NCBI GenBank assembly: GCA_963666705.2
Contig: CAXXKO010000029.1
Span: forward strand, 573,451-637,450
From: G963666705 sp963666705
GTDB lineage: Bacteria > Pseudomonadota > Alphaproteobacteria > CADEGL01
DNA length: 64,000 nt
Direction of reading: 5' to 3'
Both the position numbers and the translations under genes were made by a program. Under the pieces are notes generated by a model. The model saw nothing but the letters and a program-made list of their open reading frames with translations. It did not search any database and was not told the DNA's origin. Shown here piece by piece: positions 52,521 to 62,033 of the stretch. How positions within the stretch are numbered: position 1 is the first letter of the stretch; each line of letters begins with the position of its first letter.

Positions 52521-52916
52521 TCAGTCCTCGGGCAGGACGGCGAGGGCTTCGACCTCGATCAGCAGCTCGGGCATGATCAATTGCGCGATGATACCGGTCG
52601 AGGCGGGGTAGGGCTCCGAGAGATACCGCATCCGGACGTCCCGGTAGGTGCCGAGGTATTTCCTGTCCGCGAGGAAGGCGCCGAGGCGGGCCACGTCGCC
52701 GAGCCCGGCGCCGGCCGCGGCCAGTGCCGCCTTCAGGTTCTCGAAGACCCGAACGGCCTGGGCCTCGAAGTCGCCCTCGCCGACGATCTGCCCGTCGGCG
52801 TCGAGCGCGACCTGCCCGGAGACGATCACCAATCGGCCCCGAGCTGTCGCCACCTGGGACATGCCGTGCGGGCCGCTCTGAAACAACTCGGGCGGCTGGT
52901 GGAAGGAAACGGGCAT
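52521..52916 (-). CDS. RidA/YjgF-family protein
   Basis: The 131-residue protein starts at ATG 52916, behind AAAGGA. The pattern is typical: FQSGPHGMSQVATARGRLVI, VSGQVALDADGQIVGEGDFE, AQAVRVFENLKAALAAAGAG, then YPASTGIIAQLIMPELLIEV. RidA proteins hydrolyse reactive enamine/imine intermediates released by PLP enzymes. The aminotransferase gene 44 bp upstream makes that role plausible. Whether the key Arg of true RidA is present is not clear: YPAS-T precedes the usual position, so it may be a non-deaminase member. Confidence 0.85.
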   Translation of the reverse strand: MPVSFHQPPELFQSGPHGMSQVATARGRLVIVSGQVALDADGQIVGEGDFEAQAVRVFENLKAALAAAGAGLGDVARLGAFLADRKYLGTYRDVRMRYLSEPYPASTGIIAQLIMPELLIEVEALAVLPED

Positions 52917-52960
52917 GGCTGGTCCTTTCTCGTGGTTTGCAGAGACGTTGCGCGGGCGTG

Positions 52961-54328
52961 TCAGCCGACGCCTTCCTCCTCCCGGCGCACGTCGTCGATG
53001 GCCTTCTTGATCCCATCGACCAACGCGTCGACCTCCGCCCGCGTGATGACGAGCGGCGGGGCCAGGCCGAACATATCGTCGTCGAAGGCGCGCACGACAA
53101 CCCCGTGCTCCCGGGCGCGCTCCTGGATGCGCCGTCTGATCGCCCTCTCGGGCGCGAAGCGGGCACCACTCTCCTTGTCGGCCACGACGTCGAAGCCGGC
53201 CAGGAGGCCCAATCCCCGGACGTGGGTCACCCAAGGGTGCGCCGCCAGCTCGTGCAGGCGGTCGAGGAGATGGCTGCCCATGGCCTCGCTGTGCGCGACG
53301 AGCCCCTCGTAAAGATCGATCGCGGCCAGGGCGGCGGCGGCGGAGGGCGGATGGCCCGTGTGGGTGAAGCCGTGGGCGAACGGCATGCCTTCGGGCACTC
53401 GGTCCGCCATGGCGCGGTAGACTTCCTCGCTGAACATGGCGGCGCCCATCGGCATGTAGCCGGAGGTCATGCCCTTGGCGAGGAACATCATGTCGGGCCG
53501 CACCCCCTCCCACTCGCAGGCGAACATGCGCCCGGTGCGCGCGAAGCCCGTCACCACCTCGTCGACCATCAGCATGAGGCCGAGGCGGTCGCATGTCTCG
53601 CGCATGGCGGCGAGCCAGCCGGGTGGGGGCACGATCACGCCGCCGGTCACCATCACCGGCTCGCAGACGAAGGCGGCGACCGTTTCGGGGCCGAGTTCCT
53701 CGACCTTGGCCTCGAGCGCGGCCGTGCTCCGCGCGATGATCTCCTCGCCATCCACGCCCCTGTGCGCGCCCAGGTCCCGGGGCGAGGGGATGTGGTGCTG
53801 GAAGCCGTAGGGCAGGTCGAAATAGGCGTGGCATTCGTCGATGCCGGTGAGGCCGGCGACCAGGGAGCTTGCGCCATGGAAGCCGAAGCTCAAGGCCACG
53901 ACGTGCTTCTTTTCCGGGCGGCCGACGAGGTTGTGGTAGTAGCGCAGGATCTTGAGGAGCGTATCCGCGGCGTCCGACCCGCTCACTGAGAAGAAGACGT
54001 GGCGCAGGCTCTCGGGCGCCAGCTCGACAAGGCGGTCGGCCAGGCGCGTCGTCAGCGCGTGGCCATAGCCATAGAGGCTGTGGGCGTAGGAGAGGCGCGT
54101 CATCTGGTCCGCGATCGCCGCGATGAGGCCCGGGTGGCCGTAGCCGAGCCCGACGCAGGCCATGCCCGACCAGCCGTCGATCATCCGCCGGCCCGTCTGG
54201 TCGGTGAGATGGATGCCGTCGGCCGATGTGATGAGGGTCGTCTCGCTCACCTCGTTCTCGGCAAGGGCCGTGAAGGGTGGGACGAAGGCGGCGCTCGCGG
54301 CGTTCCGCCCCGTCGTTGCCTCGCGCAT
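52961..54328 (-). CDS. Class III PLP-dependent aminotransferase
   Basis: The protein has 455 residues, first gene of the cluster. GSDAADTLLKILRYYHNLVG (PLP phosphate site, about 117), SFGFHGASSLVAGLTG (about 146), VAAFVCEPVMVTGGVIVPP (about 222), LMLMVDEVVTGFARTGRMF (about 252, Asp that binds the pyridine N) and MMFLAKGMTSGYMPMGA (about 283, PLP-Lys) follow family order. It resembles omega-amino-acid and putrescine/beta-alanine:pyruvate transaminases; substrate not assignable. With ridA, a hydratase and an acyl-CoA synthetase downstream it suggests an amine-degradation route. Confidence 0.9.
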   Translation of the reverse strand: MREATTGRNAASAAFVPPFTALAENEVSETTLITSADGIHLTDQTGRRMIDGWSGMACVGLGYGHPGLIAAIADQMTRLSYAHSLYGYGHALTTRLADRLVELAPESLRHVFFSVSGSDAADTLLKILRYYHNLVGRPEKKHVVALSFGFHGASSLVAGLTGIDECHAYFDLPYGFQHHIPSPRDLGAHRGVDGEEIIARSTAALEAKVEELGPETVAAFVCEPVMVTGGVIVPPPGWLAAMRETCDRLGLMLMVDEVVTGFARTGRMFACEWEGVRPDMMFLAKGMTSGYMPMGAAMFSEEVYRAMADRVPEGMPFAHGFTHTGHPPSAAAALAAIDLYEGLVAHSEAMGSHLLDRLHELAAHPWVTHVRGLGLLAGFDVVADKESGARFAPERAIRRRIQERAREHGVVVRAFDDDMFGLAPPLVITRAEVDALVDGIKKAIDDVRREEEGVG

Positions 54329-54461
54329 GCCTCTGCTCCCTTCTCGCCGACTCCACGGCGATTGTGGATCAAACCGGAGTGCGAGGACATGGGGAATCCC
54401 GCCTGTGAAAGGGTGGCCGCGCGATTTGATTCAGGTCACCGCCGCCCAAGTGGCGCGCGCC

Positions 54462-54729
54462 TAGTACCCACTTTCATAATTCCGTGTTCCATACGATCGC
54501 TTTTCCCGTCTCCTCGGCAGGAGGGGGCGCGCCGGCGATGCCGGGGCATCGTCAAGCATCCCCGACGCCCCGAGGGGGCGGGAAAAGCGACCCGTAGGGC
54601 GGCGCCCCGAGGCCCCCGGACGTCGTCGCGCGCCGCTTGTGATGCCCCGGCATCACGGCGCGCCACCCTCCTAGCCGGAAACCTCGGGGCGCCGTCGTAT
54701 GGCACACGGAATTATGAAAGTGGGTACTA
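54462..54729. repeat. MITE with TAGTACCCAC ends, complete copy (268 bp)
   Basis: Perfect-looking terminal repeats TAGTACCCACTTTCATAATT and, inverted, TAGTACCCACTTTCATAATT bound the element. Its core is in the opposite orientation to the copy at 13648 (ACGTCGTCGCGCGCCGC and TGATGCCCCGGCATCA appear inverted). No coding capacity. It lies between the aminotransferase and hemerythrin genes. Confidence 0.88.
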
Positions 54730-54783
54730 GCCTCGGGGTTGGAACTGGCGGGTCCCCATCCGCCAGAAGTTGAGAGGTGGCAC

Positions 54784-55329
54784 ATGCCCGAGGCGATACG
54801 CATCATCCAGCGCGAGCACGGCAACATCGACACGGTGCTATCTCTCCTGCGCCGGCGCGCGGCGGAGGCGGCGGACGGCGGCGCCATCGACGCGGACCTC
54901 TTTGCGGCGATCATCGACTACATGAAGTCGTTCCCCGGAAGCATCCATCACCCCAAGGAGGAGAGCCACATCTTCGCCGCGCTCGAGCGCCGCGATCCCT
55001 CGCTCGCCCCCCTGCTTGCCCTTCTGCGCGAGGAGCACGAGATGGGGCGCGCACTCCTCGCCGGGCTCGAGGAGGTGCTGGCCTTCTGCCGTCGCGATCG
55101 CTCGGCCCGCGGCCGGTTCCGCGATGCCGTCAATGCCTATGTCGATTTCGAGCGCCGGCACATGGCCCGCGAGGAGTGCGTCCTGCTGCCGCTCGCGGCC
55201 GAGGTCCTTACGGCGGAGGACTGGCGCGGGATCGACGCCGCCTTCGCCCGCAACGACGATCCGCTGTTCGGCACCGAGGCGCGCAAGCCCTTCGAGCGCC
55301 TCTTGCCGAGATCGTCGGCTTCCGCCTGA
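54784..55329 (+). CDS. Hemerythrin HHE-domain protein (possible 3' frameshift)
   Basis: The protein has 181 residues from ATG 54784, behind GAGAGGTGG. The His/Glu ligand pattern of a di-iron four-helix bundle is visible: REHGNIDTVL (first His), SFPGSIHHPKEESHIFAALE (HHxxE-x2-H), REEHEMGRALL (His) and FERRHMAREECVLLPLAAEV (HxxxEE). It may sense or scavenge O2, NO or iron. Near 55305 a one-base loss in CTCTTGCC probably replaces the native tail; the other frame reads AEIVGFRLIGKKDRQAPDLF and stops at 55376. Confidence 0.85.
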   Translation: MPEAIRIIQREHGNIDTVLSLLRRRAAEAADGGAIDADLFAAIIDYMKSFPGSIHHPKEESHIFAALERRDPSLAPLLALLREEHEMGRALLAGLEEVLAFCRRDRSARGRFRDAVNAYVDFERRHMAREECVLLPLAAEVLTAEDWRGIDAAFARNDDPLFGTEARKPFERLLPRSSASA

Positions 55330-55470
55330 TCGGGAAGAAGGACAGGCAAGCGCCGGACCTGTTCCGGCCACTCTGACAGCCACCGCGATCACGCACGAAT
55401 CGCACGCGCGCGCCCGCCCAGTGGTGTAATCTCCCGCCCTATCCGACGGCACGAACCAGGACACTAGACA

Positions 55471-56676
55471 ATGGAATTCGAATATTCGGACAAGGTGATC
55501 GACCTGTGCGGGCGCGTGAACGAGGTCATGGACGCGGCGGTGTACCCGAACGAGGGGACCTATTTCGACCAGGTGGACGAAGGCGACGACCGCTGGCAGC
55601 CCCCGCCGGTGATGGAGGAGATGAAGGCCACGGCGCGCGCGGCCGGCCTCTGGAACCTGTTCCTGCCCGAGAGCGAGCACGGCGCCGGCCTCACCAACCT
55701 CGAATACGCGCCCCTGTGCGAGATCATGGGCCGCTCGCTGATCGCACCCGAGGCCTTCAACTGCTCGGCCCCCGATACCGGCAATATGGAGGTGCTGGCC
55801 CGTTACGGCACCGAGGAGCAGAAAAAGGAGTGGCTCGAGCCCCTGCTCGCGGGCGAGATCCGCTCGGCTTTCGCCATGACCGAGCCCGGCGTGGCCTCCT
55901 CCGACGCCACCAACATGGAGGCGACAATCGAGGCCGACGGTAATGAATACGTGGTCAATGGCCGCAAATGGTGGACCTCGGGCGCGCCCGACCCGCGCTG
56001 CAAGATCCTGATCGTCATGGGCCTGACCGACCCCGATGCCGAGCGCCACAAGCAGCATTCCATGATCCTGGTGCCGATGGATACCGAGGGTGTCACGCGC
56101 ATCCGACACCTGCCCGTCTTCGGCTTCGACGACGCCCCCCACGGCCATGCCGAGATGGATTTCGATCGCGTGCGGGTGCCGGCCTCGAACATCCTTCTGG
56201 GCGAGGGGCGGGGCTTCGAGATCGCGCAAGGCCGCCTGGGCCCCGGGCGCATCCACCATTGCATGCGCCTGATCGGCCTCGCCGAGCGCTCGTTGGAGGC
56301 CATGTGCAAGCGGGCCAAGTCCCGCGTCGCCTTCGGCAAGCCATTGGCCGAGCAGGGCGTGGTCATGCACCAGATCGCCGAATCGCGCATGGAGATCGAG
56401 CAGGCCCGCCTCCTCACCCTCAAGGCCGCGCACATGATGGACACGGTTGGCAACAAGGTCGCGCGGGCCGAGATTGCGATGATCAAGGTGGTGGCGCCGG
56501 TGATGGCCCAACGGGTCATCGACCGCGCCATCCAGGTCCATGGCGGCGGCGGGGTGACGAGCGATTTCGGCTTGGCGCGTGCCTGGGCGCTGGCCCGCAC
56601 CCTCCGCCTCGCCGACGGCCCCGACGAGGTCCACCGCGCCGCCGTGGCGAAGCTGGAGCTACGGAAGGAGTATTAG
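55471..56676 (+). CDS. Acyl-CoA dehydrogenase (ACAD10/11-like)
   Basis: The 401-residue FAD enzyme oxidises acyl-CoA to enoyl-CoA. FAMTEPGVASSDATNMEATI (about 134) is the FAD-contact segment with the SSDATN form common in ACAD10/11 relatives. YVVNGRKWWTSGAPDP, GHAEMDFDRVRVPASNILLG and QGRLGPGRIHHCMRLIG follow, then the C-terminal IQVHGGGGVTSDFGLARAWA. A GGACACTAG just before the start (55459-55467) matches the end of the second MITE type; too short to be sure. The preferred substrate is unknown. Confidence 0.9.
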   Translation: MEFEYSDKVIDLCGRVNEVMDAAVYPNEGTYFDQVDEGDDRWQPPPVMEEMKATARAAGLWNLFLPESEHGAGLTNLEYAPLCEIMGRSLIAPEAFNCSAPDTGNMEVLARYGTEEQKKEWLEPLLAGEIRSAFAMTEPGVASSDATNMEATIEADGNEYVVNGRKWWTSGAPDPRCKILIVMGLTDPDAERHKQHSMILVPMDTEGVTRIRHLPVFGFDDAPHGHAEMDFDRVRVPASNILLGEGRGFEIAQGRLGPGRIHHCMRLIGLAERSLEAMCKRAKSRVAFGKPLAEQGVVMHQIAESRMEIEQARLLTLKAAHMMDTVGNKVARAEIAMIKVVAPVMAQRVIDRAIQVHGGGGVTSDFGLARAWALARTLRLADGPDEVHRAAVAKLELRKEY

Positions 56677-56730
56677 CCCTAAAACCTTGTCCGAATTTCT
56701 GCCACCGCCTGAAAGAGACGCCGAATACCG

Positions 56731-57728
56731 TCATTCCAACTGAGTGACACCCATCATGGCGATCCAGGCTTGAGCGCGCATGGCGCCGCCGGACTGGTAC
56801 TCGAACAAACCCCACTCGTTCCGCTGTTTTATTAAACTAAGTTGCACATAGGACGGCATGGCAATCGATTCGCCGGAATCGTCCGGCTCACTGAATGCGA
56901 GCACGTTGTTGTTGATGGTTCTCCATGCCGCCGCGAGAGGCGGCGCGAGGACGGCCGCGTTGACCGGAACGGACGCAACCTGGACCAACGACACTCTTAC
57001 GTGATCAAAGCTAGGCATAGCAAATCGGAATTTTGATTGTCCGCCCCGACCACAGTATCGACTGCCCAACCGGTGCCGCCATTCTGGTCGGTAATTTCCA
57101 AAGTGTTATCATCGAGCTCGGAAACCAAGGTCGCGGCGGCGTCCACGTATCCTCTTTTCGTGCACGTGACGACCATATCGGAATTGCTGTTCTCGATCTG
57201 GATTGCCCCGGGCGTTTGCACGTAGCCAACGACCCGACCGTTATTGATCAATTGGCAACTCGCCTGAGGCGGATTCGAGCTGATGCTGATGCTCCGCCAT
57301 GTAGCGTCCAGAGGCGGCGCAAGGGTCGCGTTACCAAGGACCGCGTCACCTTGACCCTTTCTCTTCAGACTAATATTAACACTGTCAGCATAACTGTTCA
57401 ATGCACCCGTAGAGTAATCCGTGATACAGAGATCAATAAAAATGCATCCCACGACACCCCACCCAGTCGCAGATGACTCTATTTTAATCAATTCTTGTTC
57501 ATAACCTGGCGCTGTGCAGTCAAATATAATATCATTTCGGCTTTTTTCTAAAGTAATTAAATTTTTTCCACCGTTTATTGATGAAATTGGAACGCCTTTT
57601 CTTGTAAGCTGACAATACGCACTATCTGGACTTACGTTTACAATAAATTCTTGGGACGTTCCCTCTACGATAGTCGCACATGCCCCAAGAAGGGGTACAA
57701 GAGCCAATATCGCTATAATACGAGCCAT
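56731..57728 (-). pseudogene. Lipoprotein with internal repeats, frameshifted
   Basis: The start is ATG 57728 (MARIIAILALVPLLGACAT), a clear lipobox with Cys at residue 16. The 5' frame continues to a TAA at 56997 (NQNSDLLCLALIT). From about 57027 another frame supplies a matching continuation (FAMPSFDHVRVSLVQV, AVLAPPLAAAWRTI) that repeats the first half (YADSVNISLKRKG, ATLAPPLDATWRSI), and stops at 56731. So a longer gene of about 330 residues has probably lost or gained one base. The repeats alternate PEGA-like beta segments (CQLINNGRVVGY, CQLTRKGVPIS). Its 5' half is distinctly AT-richer than its neighbours, suggesting transfer. Function unknown. Confidence 0.65.
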
Positions 57729-57761
57729 GAGCTTCCCCCAATCTGTCAAATTATTATTATA

Positions 57762-59403
57762 CCGACATTCCCCATATACCATCCAAATTCGTGGAAATCG
57801 TACCACTTTCCCACCGCCAAGGGAACTGTATCCCCTATGCAGCCATCCGATGGCATGATTTTGGTAATCGGCCCGCGCTTGGAAGGCCACTCGGTCATTT
57901 TTCTCGCCATCCAGACACACCTCTCCTGTCGCTTTCTCCTCGCCGTCGATTCCCTCGGCCTACGCCGGAGCGGGTCTTCGTCGCAGATCATCAATCAAGC
58001 TCAGGATTTTCCGGAACAGGTCCCTCGGCACCGCCACCTCAGCCAATTGGAACGTAACGTAGCGGCCATGTCGGACAACCTTGGCCCCGATCTTCACCAG
58101 CTTGTCGCGCAACGTCGTCATCGACCAGTGCTCCACCTCCTTCGGCAAAGCCAGTGTCCTCATGAAGTTGCCCAGATTGTAGGCCAGGGCGTGAAGCTGG
58201 AGCCGAACGGCATTGTTGCGGAACTTGCGACATGACAGACGGGTCCAGTTGATGGCGTTCTTGCCTTCCTTGATGTGCTGCTCCGCCGTGCCACGGTGAT
58301 TATAGAACGCCACCACCCGCTTGGTAGGGCGCGACAGATTAGTGACGATGAAACCGACGCGAGGAACCAGCTCGCCGGGGTGCCACTCCACTTTGGCCAC
58401 GACACGGCGCTTCTTGTTCCACGATCCGGCCTGATAGCTGAAGCTGGCGTGGAAACGGCGAACATGGTCGGGCGGGCGACCGACAGGTCGCGTAAGCAGA
58501 TGGGCAATGTTCCGCTGGAGAATCGCGTTCGCTTTGAGGCGGATGACGTAGAGTAATCCCTCGGCTTCGAGATATTCGTATATCTCCGGTGAGGCGAAGG
58601 CGGCATCGCCACGAAAATACAGCCGCACCTTCCTTTCCTTATAGCGCATCACCACCGGCTCCAGAACATTCCGCCATCCGTCGGCACTGTGAACATTACC
58701 GGGGCGCAGGGAACATCTCTCCAAGTCGCCGAACTGGTTGAACAGGAATAGCGGATGGTAGCAGGTACAGCCGAAGTGACCATTGTACGCTGTTCCCTCT
58801 TGTTCGCCATGGGTCGGGCTGACGCTGCTGTCCATGTCGAGAATGATCATCTTCGGCGGATGGCGGTCATGAACCTTGTCGATCCACACCCCGTTCATGT
58901 CGACCAAGGCTTCAACGTTCTCGTCGGTGGCCAATAGCTCCGTCTCGAAGCGTCCCATCTGGCTGGTGGAAGCGGCCTGTCTTTCGATGGCCTTGCCGCC
59001 AACAATCCAGCGCATGGCGGGATCGCGTCCCAGACGGTCGGCGTCGTTCACATCGTCATAGCCGCCAAGGCGCCCGAAAACGGACTGGCGAAACTGACCC
59101 GTCTTGCCGTGCCATCCGTTCTTGCCGGTACGGCTATCCTGGAAAACACCCTCGGCCATCTCAGTCAGGCCGAGGGCATCGTCAAGCTCCCGGTAGGCGA
59201 GCAACCCGGCGTCAGAAGTAATCTTGGAACCATGGAATTCAAGCTTCAAGCGACGGTCAAAATCGACCCGTAAACTGTCCCGTTTCGATTCACCCATCGG
59301 GTGTCCCATACCTGCTGCTCCATCAATGCATCAACATATTGATTCTTATAGCAGAATTCCCATCACGGGGCATGGAATATCGAGTTCACTTGGGAAATGG
59401 AGG
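57762..59403 (-). mobile_element. IS1380-family insertion sequence, copy 2 (1642 bp)
   Basis: It is near-identical to 35063-36704, in inverse orientation. The outer base pattern is CCTCCATTTCCCA at one end and CCGACATTCCCCA at the other. I could not find a clean target duplication (TTATA on one side, ATTAG on the other), so rearrangement after insertion is possible. Confidence 0.87.
57960..59309 (-). CDS. IS1380-family transposase, copy 2
   Basis: The intact 449-residue transposase has catalytic segments MIILDMDSSVSP, LYFRGDAAFASP and NHRGTAEQHIKEGKNA. One residue differs from copy 1 near the start (GSKITSDAG). Confidence 0.93.
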   Translation of the reverse strand: MGHPMGESKRDSLRVDFDRRLKLEFHGSKITSDAGLLAYRELDDALGLTEMAEGVFQDSRTGKNGWHGKTGQFRQSVFGRLGGYDDVNDADRLGRDPAMRWIVGGKAIERQAASTSQMGRFETELLATDENVEALVDMNGVWIDKVHDRHPPKMIILDMDSSVSPTHGEQEGTAYNGHFGCTCYHPLFLFNQFGDLERCSLRPGNVHSADGWRNVLEPVVMRYKERKVRLYFRGDAAFASPEIYEYLEAEGLLYVIRLKANAILQRNIAHLLTRPVGRPPDHVRRFHASFSYQAGSWNKKRRVVAKVEWHPGELVPRVGFIVTNLSRPTKRVVAFYNHRGTAEQHIKEGKNAINWTRLSCRKFRNNAVRLQLHALAYNLGNFMRTLALPKEVEHWSMTTLRDKLVKIGAKVVRHGRYVTFQLAEVAVPRDLFRKILSLIDDLRRRPAPA

Positions 59404-59468
59404 ATTAGGGGGCGGGGCTCACGCCGCCGCCCCCGCGCCCTCCGCCGGTCACTCACGCCCACTCGCCG

Positions 59469-59705
59469 TCAGGGCAGCAGCCAGCGCCGGATGTAGTGGT
59501 CGATCGACCATTCGCCGGGCCCCTTGGTGACCACGTAGATCATGGCGAAGCCCCAGATGATGAAGTCCGGCCACTCGCCCGAATGGACGAAGATGAAGAT
59601 GACCAGCGTCACGGCTATGAGCGAGGTGGATGCCGCGCGCGCCGCGAGGCCGATTGAGAACGGCAGAGCAATAATCCCCCACTGAAGCGGCCGGTCGATC
59701 CGGCT
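59469..59705 (-). pseudogene. DoxX-family membrane protein, C-terminal remnant
   Basis: The readable part is GIIALPFSIGLAARAASTSL, IAVTLVIFIFVHSGEWPDFI, IWGFAMIYVVTKGPGEWSID, HYIRRWLLP. Two hydrophobic helices followed by KGPGxxSxDHYIRRxL are the typical DoxX C-terminus. The N-terminal half is missing where the IS21 element begins, so it is truncated. Confidence 0.7.
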
Positions 59706-59772
59706 GCGGCGGACCAAAATGGGACCGCGTATAGCCTTCTGTCAGGGTTGCTCTGACTGGAAGGCGGGGGGG

Positions 59773-61272
59773 ATGTATCGGGTGGAGTTGTACGCACGGG
59801 TTCGGCGGGCGTGTCATGTCGAGGGGATGAGCACCCGCGAGGCCTCGCGGGTGTTTGGTGTAGACCGCAAGACGGTCCGTAAGATGCTGTCGTTCTCGGT
59901 GCCGCCAGGGTATCGCCGAAGCGCGCCGCCGAGGCGGCCAAAGCTGGGTCCGTTCACGGGAATCATCGATCGGATCTTGGAAGACGATCGGACCAGCCAC
60001 CGCAAGCAACGGCACACTGCGAAGCGCATCTTCGACCGCCTCCGGGACGAGTACGGTTTCACGGGCGGCTACACCATCGTGAAGGACTACGTTCGTGAGC
60101 AGGGGCTTCGGTCGCGTGAGGTGTTCGTGCCACTCTCCCATTCCCCCGGTCACGCCCAGGCGGACTTCGGCGAAGCGATGGCGGTGATCGGCGGCGCGTT
60201 ACGGAAGATCCACTTCCTTGCCTTCGACCTTCCCCACAGTGATGGTTGCTTTGTTGCGGCCTATCCGGCGGAGACGACCGAAGCATTCTGCGATGGCCAC
60301 AACGCGGCGTTTGCCTTCTTCGGCGGCGTCCCCCGATCCATCCTGTACGACAACACCAAGCTGGCGGTTGCCCGGATCCTGGGCGATGGGAAGCGGCAGC
60401 GAACGCGCGTCTTCACGGAGCTTCAGTCCCACTATCTGTTCGAGGACAGGTTCGGCCGGCCGGGCAAGGGCAACGACAAGGGCAAGGTCGAGGGACTGGT
60501 CGGCTTCATCCGGCGGAACTTCCTGGTCCCCGTCCCGCGTGCCGAGAGCTTCGCGGCCCTCAACGATGCTCTCGCCGAACAGTGCCGCCGGCGCCAGGCG
60601 GCGCGGCTGCGGGGCCACAAGGAGACCATCGGCGAGCGTCTCGAGCGGGATCGTCAAGTTCTCTTGCCATTGCCGCCTGCTCCCTATGATGCCTGCGATA
60701 AGCGCCCTGGACGGGCGAGTTCGCTGTCGCTGGTGCGTTACCGCAGCAACGACTATTCCGTGCCCGTGGCCTACGGCCACCGTGAGGTGCTCATCCGGGG
60801 CTACGTCGATGAGGTGGTGATCAGCTGCGGGGCCGAGGTGATCGCCCGGCACCGCCGGTCCTACGACAGCGAGGACCTGATCTTCGACCCGCTGCATTAC
60901 CTGCCCTTGATCGAGCAGAAGATCGGCGCCCTCGACCAGGCCGCGCCATTGGCGGGCTGGGACCTGCCCGAGGCCTTCATCACTCTGCGGCGGCTCCTCG
61001 AAGCTCGTATGGGCAAGGCAGGCAAGCGCGAGTACGTCCAGGTGCTCCGTCTACTGGAGACCTTCCGGCTCGAGGAGGTCGAGGGTGCGGTCGGCGACGC
61101 CCTGCGGCTCGGCGCAATCGGCTTTGATGCGGTGAAGCACCTGGTACTGTGCCGCATCGAGCGGCGGCCGCCCAGGCTCAACCTCGACGTCTATCCGTAT
61201 CTGCCGCGCGCCCGGGTCGCGATGACGTCCGCCAAGTCGTACATGAGCCTGCTGTCGGGGCTCGGCGCATGA
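59773..61272 (+). CDS. istA: IS21-family transposase IstA
   Basis: The 499-residue transposase starts at ATG 59773, following GGCGGGGGG. The N-terminal HTH reads MSTREASRVFGVDRKTVRKM. The integrase core has HSPGHAQADFGEAMAVIGG (first Asp), GVPRSILYDNTKLAVARIL (second Asp) and GRPGKGNDKGKVEGLVGFIRR (Glu). The C-terminal part has VRYRSNDYSVPVAYGHREVL. Its TGA overlaps the istB ATG, so the two are translationally coupled. Confidence 0.93.
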   Translation: MYRVELYARVRRACHVEGMSTREASRVFGVDRKTVRKMLSFSVPPGYRRSAPPRRPKLGPFTGIIDRILEDDRTSHRKQRHTAKRIFDRLRDEYGFTGGYTIVKDYVREQGLRSREVFVPLSHSPGHAQADFGEAMAVIGGALRKIHFLAFDLPHSDGCFVAAYPAETTEAFCDGHNAAFAFFGGVPRSILYDNTKLAVARILGDGKRQRTRVFTELQSHYLFEDRFGRPGKGNDKGKVEGLVGFIRRNFLVPVPRAESFAALNDALAEQCRRRQAARLRGHKETIGERLERDRQVLLPLPPAPYDACDKRPGRASSLSLVRYRSNDYSVPVAYGHREVLIRGYVDEVVISCGAEVIARHRRSYDSEDLIFDPLHYLPLIEQKIGALDQAAPLAGWDLPEAFITLRRLLEARMGKAGKREYVQVLRLLETFRLEEVEGAVGDALRLGAIGFDAVKHLVLCRIERRPPRLNLDVYPYLPRARVAMTSAKSYMSLLSGLGA

Positions 61273-62033
61273 CCGACACACCGCAAGTGCTGCTCGCCCA
61301 CCACCTCGAGACGCTGAAGCTGCCGACCTTCCTGCGCGAGTACGACAAGATCGCCCGGCAGTGCGCCTCGGAAGGCGTCGATCACGTCCGCTACCTGTTG
61401 AGACTCGCCGAGCTCGAGCTGATCGACCGCGAGCGCCGCATGGTCGAGCGGCGCATCAAGGCGGCGCGCTTCCCCGTGGTCAAGAGCCTCGACAGCTTCG
61501 ACTTCAAGGTCATCCCCTCGCTCAACAAGGCGCTGGTCCTGGAGCTGGCCCGCTGCGAGTACATCGAGCGCCGCGAGAACCTCATCGCGCTCGGCAACAG
61601 TGGGACCGGCAAGACCCACATCGCCCTCGGTCTCGGCCTGGCGGCCTGCCAGAAGGGCCTCTCGGTCGGCTTCATCACCGCCGCCGCGCTGGTCCACGAA
61701 CTCATCGAGGCCCGCGATGACAAGCAGCTGCTGAGGTTCCAGAAGAAGCTCGCCACCTACAAGCTTCTGATCGTCGACGAACTCGGCTTCGTGCCGCTGT
61801 CGAAGACCGGCGCCGAGCTGTTGTTCGAGGTGTTCAGCCAACGCTACGAGCGGGGCTCGACCCTGGTCACCACCAATCTGCCCTTCGACGAATGGACCGA
61901 GGTGTTCGGCTCCGAGCGCCTCACCGGCGCGCTCCTCGATCGCCTCACCCACCACGTCAACATCCTCGAGATGAACGGTGACAGCTACAGGCTCAACCAG
62001 AGCCGCAGGCGTCAAACCCCGACTGCTAACTGA
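61269..62033 (+). CDS. istB: IS21-family helper ATPase IstB
   Basis: The 254-residue AAA+ ATPase has a Walker A of GNSGTGKTHIALGLG (about 111-125) and a Walker B of LLIVDELGFVPLSKTG (about 170-185). DEWTEVFGSERLTGALLDRL is the sensor region. It assists IstA in target capture. The start is ATG 61269, overlapping the istA stop. The gene ends before a spacer and the right end of the element at 62224. Confidence 0.94.
   Translation: MTDTPQVLLAHHLETLKLPTFLREYDKIARQCASEGVDHVRYLLRLAELELIDRERRMVERRIKAARFPVVKSLDSFDFKVIPSLNKALVLELARCEYIERRENLIALGNSGTGKTHIALGLGLAACQKGLSVGFITAAALVHELIEARDDKQLLRFQKKLATYKLLIVDELGFVPLSKTGAELLFEVFSQRYERGSTLVTTNLPFDEWTEVFGSERLTGALLDRLTHHVNILEMNGDSYRLNQSRRRQTPTAN

Noticed and set aside
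55459..55467. GGACACTAG before the acyl-CoA dehydrogenase start as a MITE footprint
   Set aside because: Nine bases are too few to separate from chance.
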